Below, piece after piece: positions 44,506 to 55,289 of a DNA stretch of 64,000 bases. Each line of letters opens with the position of its first letter. The stretch's first letter is position 1. The notes below the pieces were generated by a model that worked only from the letters and a program-made list of their open reading frames with translations, was not told the origin of the DNA and did no database searches. A program made the translations under genes and the position numbers. The stretch is from Notamacropus eugenii (taxonomy: Eukaryota; Chordata; Mammalia; Diprotodontia; Macropodidae): positions 95,328,241 to 95,392,240 of the forward strand of contig NC_092879.1 in assembly GCF_028372415.1 (NCBI RefSeq), written 5' to 3'.

Positions 44506-44509
44506 AGAA

Positions 44510-44704
44510 ATAGGAAAGTTCAACTTCTGTTTCTGACATGTACCAGCATTCTGAAGCCATATCACCTCTTGCAGCCTATTTCCTTATCTGGAGAATGGGG
44601 ATGATGATACCTACATTACCTACCTCATCAGGCTGGAAGGAGGAACAAATGAGAAAGCCCATTTGAAGTGCTTTGCAAACTTTAAAGCACTAGATAAATT
44701 AAAG
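44510..44704 (+). mobile_element. CORE-SINE, sense
   Basis: atttccttatctggagaatg, ggatgatgatacctacatta, aagtgctttgcaaactttaa, tagataaatt. Its simple-sequence tail merges with the trinucleotide repeat that follows. Confidence 0.75.
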
Positions 44705-44755
44705 TGTTTTCTTCATCTTCATCATCATCATCATCACCACCACCACCACCACAGG
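44705..44755. repeat. (TCA)n(CCA)n trinucleotide repeat at the RTE 5' junction
   Basis: tcttcatcttcatcatcatc followed by accaccaccaccaccac. The 3' tail of the RTE (48790-48832) has the same kinds of trinucleotides. Confidence 0.9.
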
Positions 44756-45567
44756 GATACAGGGTATGTTCAGGGAGGACTAGTACCTTTGGTGTGATGG
44801 CTGCCGAGCCCTTTTCAGGGCTCTTCTACCTTTGGTGTCTGCCTGTTCCACCTAACTCTCACCTGTGGCTCCAAGAAGCTGCAGCATGTGCAGCGGCCAC
44901 ACCCTGGTAAACCATTTCGACAGACAGGCCAATCTAGGTTGAGGGTAACCAAGTGTTCTCCAACCCATTGGTGAGTTAGGGGGGGTGTCTACCCCAAGCA
45001 TGTGAAGACTTCAGCTGGTGGAATGGGGGGATGAGAATAATTTGTTCCAACGGCCATGAAGGCAGATGAAGCAGGCGATGTGGAGCACTTAGAGCTTAGT
45101 TAGACACTGAAGACACCAAGGTCATCCACTGCAGCCTGAGCCATCGCCAGTTGTCTTGACTCTGTCCTGCCATTAGATTATGATGACTCTGGAGGAGAGA
45201 GTGAAACTGACGACTTTGTGCAACTCTGCCTCACTTAAAATCAATTTACGCACAAATCAAAAGACATCACCCATACCATTTCACTATTATGCCTCAAAGT
45301 CCTGTGGTGATAGGCAAGTGATGAAGCAGCAGGTACGGATACACTGGGAGCTGGAGTCACAACTCTGCATGCAGGCGGCCCAGGCCATAGGGTCATTTCT
45401 CACTGGAAGCAGCAGTGGGACTCGGCAGCCCCCGGGTGTCTGAGCAGCCTTATACAGATTGCACTGCTCACCTCCTGGGGTGAGGAAGGGGGCTAGAAAA
45501 GGTGCCCTAAACATTGCCTGCTTACCCAACCCTGGCCTGATTACCTTGGCAGGCAGAGAATCCCACT

Positions 45568-46440
45568 ATGCAGTCAAAAAACACAAAAAAATGTATGAAA
45601 ACATCTGCAAAGATGATTCCATCCACCATTGGCGCATGGAATGTGTGCACACTAATAGACAACACAAAATTCAGTACACCTGAAAGAACTGCTCTTGTTG
45701 CAAGAGAACTCAACAGGTATCACATCCAAACAGCAGCCCTAAGTAAAACAAGGTTGGCAAATGAAGGCCAGCTTACTGAGATTGGAACTGGATATACCTT
45801 TTTCTGGACTGGGTGTAGTGAAGGGGAGCGCCGTGAAGCTGGTGTGGGGTTTGCAATCAAAATCAATTTTATCAGCAAGCTGGCATGCCTGCCAAAAGGA
45901 GTGAATGACAGGCTCATGACAATGCGATTGCCACTCACAGGAAAATGCCATGCTACCATCATCAGTACCTATGCTCCCACTATTACAAACCCTGATGAAG
46001 TCAAAGAAAAATTTTATGAAGACCTGGAGACCCTTATCGTCAATGTGCCAAAAGAGGACAAGCTTATAATTCTGAGTGACTTTAATGCTAGAGTAGGCTC
46101 AGACTACCAGACTTGGCAGGGAGTCCTAGGGAGGAATGGAGTTGGAAACACCAACAGCAATGGTCATTTACTGCTGAAGACTTATGCATCACATGACCTC
46201 ATCACCAACACTATCTTCCATTTACCTAAATGCAATAAAACTTCATGGATGCACCCTCGCAGCAAACATGGGCATCTAATAGACTATGTGACTGTAAGGA
46301 GAAGAGATAGACAAGATGTAAAAGTGACAAAAGCAATGTGTGGTGCAGAGTGCTGGAGTGATCATAGACTTATCCTTTCCAAGCTAAATATTTGCATTCA
46401 TCAAAAGCACCAACCCCAAGGCAAAATGACTACCAGAAGA
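45568..46440 (+). pseudogene. RTE endonuclease domain (APE type), decayed
   Basis: The frame is open from an ATG at 45568 for 296 codons and covers the apurinic-like endonuclease that nicks target DNA. Visible motifs in order: IGAWNVCTL (near residue 23), AALSKTRLANEGQLTEIG (near 57), ISTYAPTITNP (near 132), ILSDFNARVGSDYQTWQGVLG (near 166), TSWMHPRSKHGHLIDYV (near 225) and CWSDHRLILSKL (near 265). In active relatives the second motif is SETR, whose glutamate is catalytic; here it is lysine. GDFNA has become SDFNA. The frame ends at an in-frame stop at about 46456 before the reverse transcriptase, which continues in other frames. Confidence 0.9.
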
Positions 46441-46639
46441 ATTATGTCAACAAATTAGAGCTCCTCTCTGAATGTGAACAGTTTGCTGCTGACTTGGAGG
46501 GAAAGTTGAGCCAACACAGAGTTGGCAACAGTGGAGCAGAAAAGGAGTGGGCAGCATTCAGAGATTTGGTGCACAGCACTGAGTCAGAACACTCACAAAC
46601 ACCAAGACTGGTTTGATGAAAATGATGGGGAAATTCAGA

Positions 46640-48754
46640 AGCTGCTAAATGAAAAATGAGAACTCCACAAGATTTACCAGCAGGATAGTTTATCTGCCTC
46701 TAAGAAGGCAGCATTTAATTCCATCAAAAGCAAAGTACAAGCAAAGCTTAGAGAGATGCAGGATTCCTGGCTCAGTAAGAAGGCAGATGAAATTCAGTTT
46801 TATGCTGACAGTAACAATTCAAAGCACTTTTATGATTCCCTGAAAGCTATTTATGGACCAAAAACCTATGGTGCATCACAACTACTCAGTGCTGATGGAG
46901 CCACATTGATTAGCGATAAGGACATGATCCTACAGAGATGGGCTGAACACTTCCACAGTGTTGTCAACAGACCATCATCAATCAATGCCGAGGCCACTGA
47001 CCATTTCCCTCAGGTTGAAGTCAATTCCTCCTTAGCTGAACTTTCAACTGAAGAAGAGGTTTTGAGGGTCATTAGGCTCCTTTCATGTAGCAAAGCACCT
47101 GGTGCTGATTCTATTCCAGTTGATATTTACAAGGTAGGGGAACCATTGCTCATACAAAAGTTGACTGAAATTTTCCAGGTTATATGGCAAGAGGAGATTA
47201 TCCCCCAGGAGTTCAAGGATGCTGCCATTGTCCATCTCTATAAGGGTAAAGGGAATAGGTTGTCCTGCGACAATTACAGAGGGATCGCTCTCTCAGTCAT
47301 TTCTGGCAAAATTCTTGCTAGAGTCCTCCTTAATAGGCTGATCCTTCACCTGGAAGATGATCATATACCTGAGAGCCAGTGTGGCTTCAGAAAGAGCCAA
47401 GGAACAACTCCGAGAGAAATGCCAGGAGCAGAACAGAAGTTTGTACACAAAGTTTGTAGATCTGACCAAGGCCTTTGACACTGTTAGTTGTGAGAGCTTA
47501 CAGAAAATTATGACAAAATTTGGTTGCCCAGAGAAGTTCATCAATATTGTACGTCAATTTCATGATGGCAATGTTTGCCTAGGTTCTGGATAATGGACAA
47601 AACTCTCGTGCCTTCCCAGTCACCAATGGAGTGAAACAGGGCTCTGTGCTTGCTCCCATGCTTTTTAGCATGATGTTTTTAGCGATGTTGACAAATGCTT
47701 TCAAGGACGATGAACACAGCATCAAGGTCAACTACTGTACTGATGGTAAGTTCTTCAATTTGAAAAGGCTACAAGCCAAGACCAAAGTGGAGGGAGTGCT
47801 GGTGCATGATTTTCTGTTTGCAGATAATTGTGCACTCAGTGCAGCCTCTGAAGCTGAGACGCAACAAAGTAGGGATCAATTCTTTGCTGCCTGTGCTCAT
47901 TTTGGCCTAATAATTAACGCCAAAAAACACACGTGCTCCATCAGCCACCACCACACCATCCATATGTAGAACCATCAATAACAATAAATGGAGAAGTTTT
48001 GAATGCCGTGGATAAGTTCACTTGCCTTGGTAGTATACTTTCCAGGGAGGTATACATTGACAATGAGGTTGATGCATGCATTGCCAGAGCTAGCTCAGCA
48101 TTTGGTAGGCTCTGAAGAAAAGTTTGGGAGAGAAGAGGTATTAGACTGACTATCAGATTGAAAGTCTACAGAGTCATTGTGCTGACTTCATTGTTGTATG
48201 CCTGTGAAACATGGACAGTCTACCAGTGCCATGCCAGGAAACTGAATCGTTTCCATTTGAACTGTCTTAGAAAGATTCTGAGGATCACCTGGCAGGATAA
48301 GCTACCAGACACTGAAGTCCTTGCTTGAGCTGAACTGCCAAGTATTCAAACTATGCTTCAGAGAGTGCAACTCGGATGGCCTGGCCACATTGTTCAAATG
48401 CCAAATGTATGGTTGCCAAAAAGATTATTTTATGGAGAACTTGCATGGGGCAGGAGATCACATGGTGGCCAGAAGAAACGATACAAAGACACTCTCAAGG
48501 TCTCTCTCAAGACCTTTGGATTTGATTGTGCAACATGAGAGACACTGGCACAGGACTGCTCAGCATGGTGTACCCACATCAGAAAAGGTGCTGTGCTCTT
48601 TGAGCAAAGCAGAATTGAGACAGCACAAAGTAAACGTAGGATGCACAAATTTGGGATATCCACCCCAAATATTCACATGGACTATCTGTGCCCAGCTTGT
48701 GGTAGAGCATTCCAAGCCTGTATTGGTCTGATCAGCCACAGTTGGACACACTGA
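46640..48754 (+). pseudogene. RTE reverse transcriptase and C-terminal finger, frameshifted
   Basis: The polymerase part continues across at least five frame changes. Motifs in order: SKAPGADSIPVDIYK (about 47090), NRLSCDNYRGIALS (about 47255), ESQCGFRKSQGT (about 47372), DLTKAFDTVS for motif A (about 47463), KQGSVLAPMLFSMMF for motif B (about 47634), FLFADNCALSA for motif C (about 47812) and CLGSILS (about 48021). Motif C should read FADD; the second aspartate has become asparagine. The end reads CPACGRAFQACIGLISHSWTH split over 48689-48751, a C2H2-like finger common at the C-terminus of such proteins. The copy cannot make a functional enzyme. Confidence 0.88.
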
Positions 48755-48844
48755 AATTTCACTTTACAATGGTGATATCATTTTGGTCCTCTTTAAAGAT
48801 GAAGGACAACAACCATCACCACCACACCATCATCATCTTCAAGT

Positions 48845-48993
48845 GACTAGACCAGCAGTCTGGTGAAGCCTATGGACTCCTCAAAATCATGTTTTTAAAT
48901 GCAAAAATAGAGAATTGCAAAGAAAACCGTTATACTGAAATGCAGTTATTAAAAAAAAAGCTCACAGACCCTGGTTTAAGAATCCCTGGAGTT
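48845..48993. mobile_element. hAT-type MITE (family A), 5' end lost
   Basis: gcagtctggtgaagcctatg, aatcatgtttttaaatgcaa, gttatactgaaatgcagtta, right end ggtttaagaatccctgg. The left terminus is missing next to the RTE tail. Confidence 0.75.
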
Positions 48994-49009
48994 TCTGAAC
49001 CCCTGAATT

Positions 49010-49225
49010 AGAGTAAGAGCTTATTTAATTATAGCCATGGTAGAATTAATACTAGGCTGAGAGTCAGGAAATCTGAGTTCTAATCCCAGCTCTTTTGATG
49101 GCTTGCTGTATAACTGAACATATTTCTTCCCTTCACTGGGCCTCAGTTTTCTCATCTTTAAAATGAGAGATTTGGATCAAATGATCTCTAAGGTATCTCT
49201 CAGTACTGACATTCCATTAATGATT
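49010..49225 (+). mobile_element. MIR-like CORE-SINE
   Basis: gagagtcaggaaatctgagt, ggcctcagttttctcatctt, gatctctaaggtatctctca. Sense. Confidence 0.8.
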
Positions 49226-49374
49226 CTCTACTGAAAGAGTATACTAAATAGTATTTTCATTAACATCACTAGCAGCACTTTATTTTGGGTTACGTTGGCA
49301 CAATGTAATTTTGTGCAACAATCCAGATAATCTGATCAGTGTCAACAGACAAATCATGATGCTCATATTCCTCA

Positions 49375-49995
49375 TATGCCACTAGATACTGTTGTCCATT
49401 TCCTCCTCGAAGCTCTCTTTCTTTGGCTTCTATAACACTCCATAGTCTCTGACTGTTCTTTGTATCATTTGTGGATTCCTATATTTCTTCCAACCACTTA
49501 CTGTCAGTACTCTCTATGGCTTAGTTCTCAGTCCTCTCTCAGAGATCTCGTTAACTTTCATGGCACCAACTATTACCTCCATGCGAATGACTTTGCCAAT
49601 CTCTCACCTGCATTTTAGTCCCATATTTCAAAGGGCCCACAGACTATCTTCATTTGGATATTCCTATTTCACCTCAAACTCAACATGTATAAACCTGAAT
49701 ATTTCATTTTCTTCCAAAACTGAATCTCCTTCCCAAGTAACCAAGTTACGACAATGGCAGCATCCTTCTTCTAGTCACTCGGGCTCAAGTTATCCTTTGC
49801 TCATCTTTCTTCTGTGTTCCTTTTAACTAATTTCTCACTAAGTCCCACGGCTGCTCTCGCTACCATTACCTTAGGCCAGACCTTGATGGCTGGATCATCG
49901 CACCTGTTTGCAGCCTCTCTCACACTGGCGTCATCGTAAAGCACTCTATTCATCATGTTACTTTCCTGCTTGAAGCCTTGCCCTTGAAAGCCTTC
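49375..49995 (+). mobile_element. L2 LINE, sense
   Basis: ORF2-derived: ctgttgtccatttcctcctc, gcttagttctcagtcctctc, ctccatgcgaatgactttgc, ctcaaactcaacatgtataa, cctgcttgaagccttgccct. Diverged, no open frame of note. Confidence 0.8.
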
Positions 49996-50004
49996 TGGCC
50001 TAAT

Positions 50005-50220
50005 CCCCTTGTTTTATAGATAAGACAGTGATGACCCAGAGAGGGGAAATAAACTTGTCCAAAGTCGCTTAGGACTGATGGGGCTGGACCTGGAACTGAA
50101 GTTATAGGATCATCAATTTAGAGATGAAAGGGGTCTTAGGCATCCAACTCTCATATTTTAATGAGAAGAATAATGCCCAGAGATGTCAAATGACTTGTCC
50201 AAAGTCATATAAACAGGAAA
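50005..50220 (-). mobile_element. Two MIR-like fragments, antisense
   Basis: First: ttttatagataagacagtga, aacttgtccaaagtcgctta (to about 50090). Second: ggatcatcaatttagagatg, gacttgtccaaagtcatata (to 50220), ending at the TAC repeat. Confidence 0.65.

Positions 50221-50283
<63 letters not shown>
50221..50283. repeat. (TAC)21 microsatellite
   Basis: 21 perfect TAC units, followed by aataataataat. It lies at the tail side of the antisense SINE that follows. Confidence 0.97.
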
Positions 50284-50520
50284 AATAATAATAATAGTAT
50301 TTATATAGGATTTTATGTCTTGCAAATTGCTTACATATGGTATCTCATTTGACCCTCACCACAACCATGGGAGGGAGGTACTATTATTATCATCCCCATT
50401 TTACAGATGAAGAAATTGAGACTGAGAGACGTTAGGTGACTTGCCCAGGGTCACACAGTCAATAAGTGTCTAAGGCAGGATTCAACCAGGGCTTCCTGGC
50501 TTCGGGTCCAACACTAGACA
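50284..50520 (-). mobile_element. CORE-SINE, antisense
   Basis: aatagtatttatataggatt, cctcaccacaaccatgggag, ttacagatgaagaaattgag, cttgcccagggtcacacagt, ggcttcctggcttcgggtcc. Confidence 0.88.
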
Positions 50521-50569
50521 ATCAAAATACTGGATCTCCTTGGTTCCAAAACAAAAGTTCCTGCCACCA

Positions 50570-50755
50570 TACCACAAATCTTCAAACTCTTCTACTTACC
50601 TTTCCAGCTCTTCATACTTTGGTCCTTTACTACCAATCTAAACTTGTTTCTTACAGCTCCCCAGAAGACATTCTCCATTCTAATCACCCAGGTCCTTTTG
50701 ACATTCACAACACCTGCCGAGCTCATTTCTGCCTCCGTGCTGTTCTCTAGCCGAG
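50570..50755 (+). mobile_element. L2 LINE fragment, sense
   Basis: ctacttacctttccagctct, ctccccagaagacattctcc, ctccgtgctgttctctagcc; weak but ordered match to L2 ORF2 3' region. Confidence 0.5.
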
Positions 50756-51660
50756 AATAGCTTCCAAAAAGAGAGTACAGAGGGGGTATGGGACAGCGCA
50801 ACATCAGAGAATCAAGCTCATCCACACATCACACAATGTTCAAATTGTAAAGATTCTTAGCTGTCGTCTAGTCTGACCCACTCACTTTATAGAGGAAGAA
50901 ACAGACTGGCTGTTTAGCAAAGTTTCTGTGACTTCTGCTCAAATCTTCAAGGCTTCAAGCCTTAAAAATATAAGCTTCAATTATGTATCTCAAATAAAAA
51001 ATTCCCCAAAGAACTCCCTTAACTTTGGGTAGTTGTAAAATGAATCAAAGGAGCAGGAGAGCAATCCCTCTGCCAATGAAGGGGCTACATGGCTGCTATT
51101 TGTATTTATACCTGTGAGCAGGTATATTATCCCCTCTCCTAGGTCTTTCCTTTGTCCTTTTCAGTTCTTGGTGCAGGGAGTGGGGCCTCCAGCCCAGGAA
51201 CTAGAGCCGTGAGGATCCAGGAGTTCAGAGTTCCAGAAAACTTGTCCTGTGGGGCTTTGAACTTGAACTTGGTGGAATTAATTTTGTGTAGAAACTGAGA
51301 TAACTAGTGAGATAACTAACCTTCCTCCCCTGCTCAGATACCAAAGGAGTATGAGGAATTAATGCCTCAAAATATTGGGGGAAATGTTTTACGTTGGTTC
51401 TTGACATAACTTTGAGGTAAATATCTCTTTGTAAAATGTTAACTGGCTAAATGGAACTAGAGAGCTAGGCACTGGGACCCCAAAAATGAGCTGAATACAA
51501 TCTGTTGTAATCAAGCCAATGGCAGAGATGAGAGAATCCCCAACTACCTCCTTCTCAGGGACTAAAAACTGATAACACTGGGGGGGGGAAGGGGTTCAGG
51601 GGGAGCTGGCGATCAATAAAATGTAAAGGTTCTGGCGCTGAAAGAGTGAGGCCAGAGACA
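50756..51660. other. Mostly unassigned sequence
   Basis: A MIR-like antisense scrap near 50840-50930 (tagtctgacccactcacttt). Nothing else recognised; a G run of 9 lies near 51580. Confidence 0.3.
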
Positions 51661-51664
51661 ATCT

Positions 51665-51959
51665 AGTTATGTTCTCTCACTTGGTGATCTCATCAGCTCC
51701 CATGGTTCAATGACCACCTCTATGCAGATGATTCCCACATCTATGTATATAGCCCCAATTTCTCTCCTAAGCTATAGTCATGTATCACCAACTGTCTTTT
51801 GGACATCTTAAACTCAGTGCCCCACAGGAATCTCAAACTCAACATGGCCAAAATTGAACTCATTACATTCCCTCCAAACCCTCCTTATTTCTATATTTCT
51901 TCCATATTTCTGTTGAGAATACCATCATCCTTTCAGTTACCCAGATCTATGACCTAGAT
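51665..51959 (+). mobile_element. L2 LINE, sense, left of a MITE
   Basis: ggtgatctcatcagctccca, ctctatgcagatgattccca, ttggacatcttaaactcagt, caaactcaacatggccaaaa, ttcagttacccagatctatg. Resumes at 52163 after the MITE. Confidence 0.9.
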
Positions 51960-52162
51960 CAGGGGTGGGGAACCTTCAGCCTTGAGGTCACATGTAGTCC
52001 TCTAGGTCCTCAAGTGTGGTCCTTTGACTAAATCCAAACTTCACAGAATAAATTCCTGTAATAAGAGGATTTGTTCTATAAAACTTGGATTCAGTCAAAA
52101 GGCCTTACCCGAGGATCTAGAAGGGCACATGTGGCCTCGAGGCCACAGGCTTCCCACCTCTG
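51960..52162. mobile_element. hAT-type palindromic MITE, complete (family B)
   Basis: 203 bp. Left end caggggtggggaacctt, right end in reverse complement cagaggtgggaagcctg. The inverted similarity extends about 36 bases on each side, through the ccttgaggtcacatgt / cctcgaggccacatgt arms. It is flanked by a perfect 8-bp duplication acctagat (51952-51959 and 52163-52170), the hallmark of hAT insertion. No coding capacity. Confidence 0.95.
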
Positions 52163-52480
52163 ACCTAGATATTATTCTCAACTCCCTCACTCTCACTCAC
52201 CTCATATATTCAGTCTGTTTCCAAAGCTCATCATTTCTACCATCACATCTCTCATATATGTCCCCTTCTCTATGTTCCTAGAGTGAGACCAGGTATTAGC
52301 CAGACCACACCATAAGAGTCACTTAAAAATATCCTCAGGAATGCTAACCCTCTGAATGTTTGGAGGCTGTTGGGGGAAACTAACTAACAACAACAAAGAA
52401 TGTTCAAAGAGCTCTGATGAAACATAGCCATGATGTATTTACTCCAGGGAAAGTGAGCCCAGGAGGGCTGGTTGGATGTT
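52163..52480 (+). mobile_element. L2 LINE, sense, right of the MITE, fading
   Basis: attattctcaactccctcac, ctcatatattcagtctgttt, catcacatctctcatatatg. After about 52275 similarity is lost; the remainder is unassigned. Confidence 0.7.
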
Positions 52481-52489
52481 TCAGATCAG

Positions 52490-52885
52490 CTCTGAACTCC
52501 TCTTCTTGTGACTAAAAGCTCTTCATGACAAGGCCTCTTGCCAGTTTCCAAATCTCCTGCCCCTTCATTCCTTCCATCCACTTTCCTATGTGGCTACACT
52601 GAGCTACTTGATGTGTCTTGCCCACAATACTCTGGCTTCAAGATTCAGCTCTTTCAGCTCAAGTTGTTTTCCACAGGAGCTCTTTCTGTTCTCCCAGTTG
52701 CTAGTGGCTTTCCTTCAGAGATTACTTTTCAGCTACTCTATCTCTAGTTTATATGCACCTACTTAACTTATATGTTGCCTCCCCTATTAGAAAAGGGGAA
52801 GGGATAGTTTGTCTCCCTAGCACTTAGCCCAGGGCCTACCACCATACTAAGGGCTTAATAAATGCTTGCTGACTGACTGTTGGAT
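52490..52885 (+). mobile_element. L2 LINE, 3' region
   Basis: gcttcaagattcagctcttt, gtctccctagcacttagccc, agggcttaataaatgcttgc, tgactgactg. May belong to the L2 starting at 51665. Confidence 0.88.
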
Positions 52886-53075
52886 GGATTATATAATTAA
52901 AATGAAAAGTAAACATATGTATAACTTATATTAAATGGTTAGCCATCTTAGGAAAAGAATGATGAGGGAAGAAGGAAGATAATTTGGAATTCAAAAATTT
53001 TTTTTAAAATGAATGCTAAAAATTATCTTTACCTGTAATGGGAAAAAATACTATTAAAAAAAGGGAAAAGCAAAC
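52886..53075 (+). mobile_element. L1 LINE, 3' UTR end
   Basis: gtataacttatattaaatgg, ttagccatcttaggaaaaga, ggaattcaaaaatttttttt, aaaattatctttacctgtaa, A-rich end. Confidence 0.75.
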
Positions 53076-53204
53076 TATACCAAATGTTATTCGGTTTCAT
53101 ATATAATTCTCCTTTTCTGTTCTACTTTGCATGGGGAAATACTAATTTTATTTGGTGTTTGTTAAGTTCAGAATTTTTAAAAATTGAGTATAAAATCTAG
53201 TCTC

Positions 53205-53335
53205 TCCTCTTCATTTTACAAATGAGGAAGCTGAGTCCCTCAAGTCACATACCCCTAACAAACAGAGCTAGATTTGAACTCAAATCCTTGGATAATGAAT
53301 CCAGGGTACTTTCTACAATACAGTACTGTCACCCA
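53205..53335 (-). mobile_element. MIR-like fragment, antisense
   Basis: ttcattttacaaatgaggaa, aaacagagctagatttgaac. Confidence 0.65.
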
Positions 53336-53339
53336 TTTT

Positions 53340-54470
53340 GTAGAATTGTTTTTGATTTAAGGAAATAAATTGAGTGGGGAGATGGGGGGAGGGGATGCAT
53401 GTACTGCACTAGGAGCCTGATGTTCTGTAAAAACAACAATACTGATGCTCCCAAAGAGAAAACAGTTCTCTTCCTTCCTTTACAGAAACTCAAGTTCCTA
53501 AACAACAGGTTCATTCTCATCTGCACATTGTGATGCTTAACCAAATTCTGGAGTCAAAGTGAAAAAGATCGTAAATTCGAAATCCTTTGAGCCATTAACA
53601 TTTACTCCAGTCAAAAGCCTTCAAAAGTAGTTTGTAAGGTTTGTCAAAGACAGGAAATAAAGGCAGTTTGTTCTCTGAATAATCCTTAATGCTATGCAGT
53701 AAAAGTCACATTTTGAACAGAATCCACAAAATATCAGAGCTAAAGAAGATGTCATTAGTATCCTGGCCCCTTGTCCGCATACAGGCATTGCCAAAAAAAG
53801 GCAGTGTGTGCATCTCAGTCATGGGCAGGGCATATGCCACTCCGACCACTGCGTGGCAAACAGCCTTTGCCCTACAATCTTCTTGAAGATCATCCCACGT
53901 GTTTACAGGATAGCTGCCAGCTAACTGCCCTGATGTGGCCAAAGCTAACTCCGGCATTCTGGCCCCTGCCTGGATCGATGCTACCTTCCTGGCTCTCTGG
54001 ACTTGTCCTATTTCTGTTCCTCCCGACTTTAATTCAAGCATTAAACATAAAGCTGCCACCTGATTCTGCTAGCTCAGTCTGCTCCTTCACAATTCAGCTA
54101 CTCAGATGCCAAGATCTTGGTACAGCCGCGACCCTGTGTGCATTTCCCCGCACTTCACTTTGTCACCTTATTGAGAAAGCAAACATCCCCCTGCAACTGA
54201 TGCTGCTCTGCATTGTCAGCCCCTAGATCCATAATGCTAGAATACTGTCCCCTTTTCCCAGTTTTTTGAAAATGCCTCACAAGAAAGTTTGATTCCTCCT
54301 ACATGTCTTGGCTTCTTTCCTGGTATTGCCTGCTATCAGTGGTGGCCTGCTTCACTTTACAATCCCATTGAATCATTCGCAATGTAAGATTTAGCATGGG
54401 TGTCTCAAATTCAAATGACATAGCTTTTTAACATTAATGTGTTTCCATCTGCATCTTTGCTTCATGTCCA
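53340..54470. other. Unassigned sequence
   Basis: Both strands have moderate open frames at 53706-54226 but no recognisable protein or repeat. An unclassified LTR is one possibility; there is no positive evidence. Confidence 0.3.
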
Positions 54471-54474
54471 TCAG

Positions 54475-54665
54475 ACCTAGAGCAGAGCAGTGGGAAAATG
54501 CAGTGGACTTGGTATCAGGAGGGATCTGGGGCTAAACCCCACTTCTGATACTGTATGACCCCGGGTAAATCACTCCCCCTCTTGGGAGCCTCCTCACACT
54601 TTATAAAGCTGAAAATGACATAGAAATATCAGCTCCAATTATCAGGAAAAGGCCCAGAGAGTTGC
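54475..54665 (+). mobile_element. MIR-like CORE-SINE
   Basis: gtggacttggtatcaggagg, tgtatgaccccgggtaaatc; sense, diverged. Confidence 0.65.
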
Positions 54666-55110
54666 ATAAGATGACTTGGGGCAATGGACAAGAATGGTTT
54701 GATACTATACTATCAAAGGCAAAACACCCCCTCTTTGTTTTAGTTAATGAACAATAAACAGCAAAAGCAGAAAGGAACTCATATGCTACAAGACAGTTAT
54801 GGGAAACTATTTATAGGAACATACTTCGTAATGGAGTTTGGATAATTGTTGGATCACATCAATATGTGCTAATACATTATAAATAACTTTAAAATGTACT
54901 TTGGGGCAGGCAACTACCATAGCCTGATGGGCTGATGTGACTGTTCCGGAATAAAACAACCTGCACAGAATCACTAACATCAACCAACATCCCTTGAGCA
55001 TTTGGGGGTCAAAAACTGCTCTCGTGCATTCCCCCAAATCTCTGTTAGCATAAATAGAACTACAGCAGTCGATCATAAACAAGTAAAATATCAAGGAACA
55101 GATCGTTTCC
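54666..55110. other. Unassigned sequence
   Basis: Nothing recognised. Confidence 0.3.
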
Positions 55111-55114
55111 TCGA

Positions 55115-55285
55115 GGGTAGGAGACTATTGTTTGTTTTGTTCTTATATTATTCAATCATTCCAGTCATGTCTGACTCTTCGTGATGCCATTTAATGTTTT
55201 CTTGGCCAAGATACTGGAGTGCTTTGCCATTTCTTTCTCCAACTCATTTTACATAAGAGGATACCGTTGCACATAGCAGAGCACT
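55115..55285 (-). mobile_element. SINE, 3' portion (same type as 63510-63770)
   Basis: cagtcatgtctgactcttcg, cttggccaagatactggagt, gctttgccatttctttctcc, aactcattttacataagagg. The CORE and head are missing. Confidence 0.8.
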
Positions 55286-55289
55286 TAAA

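Larger units (their letters stand above)
44756..48832 (+). mobile_element. RTE-clade non-LTR retrotransposon, near complete, inactive
   Basis: A full-structure LINE: about 0.8 kb 5' UTR, one long decayed frame with endonuclease then reverse transcriptase, a C-terminal zinc-finger-like motif, a stop at 48752-48754, a 3' UTR of only about 75 bases and a CAACCATCACCACC-type simple tail. Tiny 3' UTR and simple-repeat tail are typical of RTE. The 5' UTR segment at 45180-45280 (actctggaggagagagtgaa, caactctgcctcacttaaaa, catcaccc) is related to the body of the Mar1-type SINE. The 5' limit is set at the trinucleotide repeat and is approximate. Confidence 0.85.

Noticed and set aside
45568..46458. 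296-codon frame as a craniofacial-development-like host protein
   Set aside because: Database proteins of that name are often RTE endonuclease domains. Here it is followed by frameshifted reverse transcriptase and an RTE 3' end, so it is a retrotransposon.
50221..50283. TAC array as a CRISPR-like repeat
   Set aside because: Simple trinucleotide repeat with no spacers, in a mammalian genome.
53771..54226. 151-codon open frame
   Set aside because: No recognisable protein, overlaps a frame of 117 codons on the other strand, and no splice or start context supports it.
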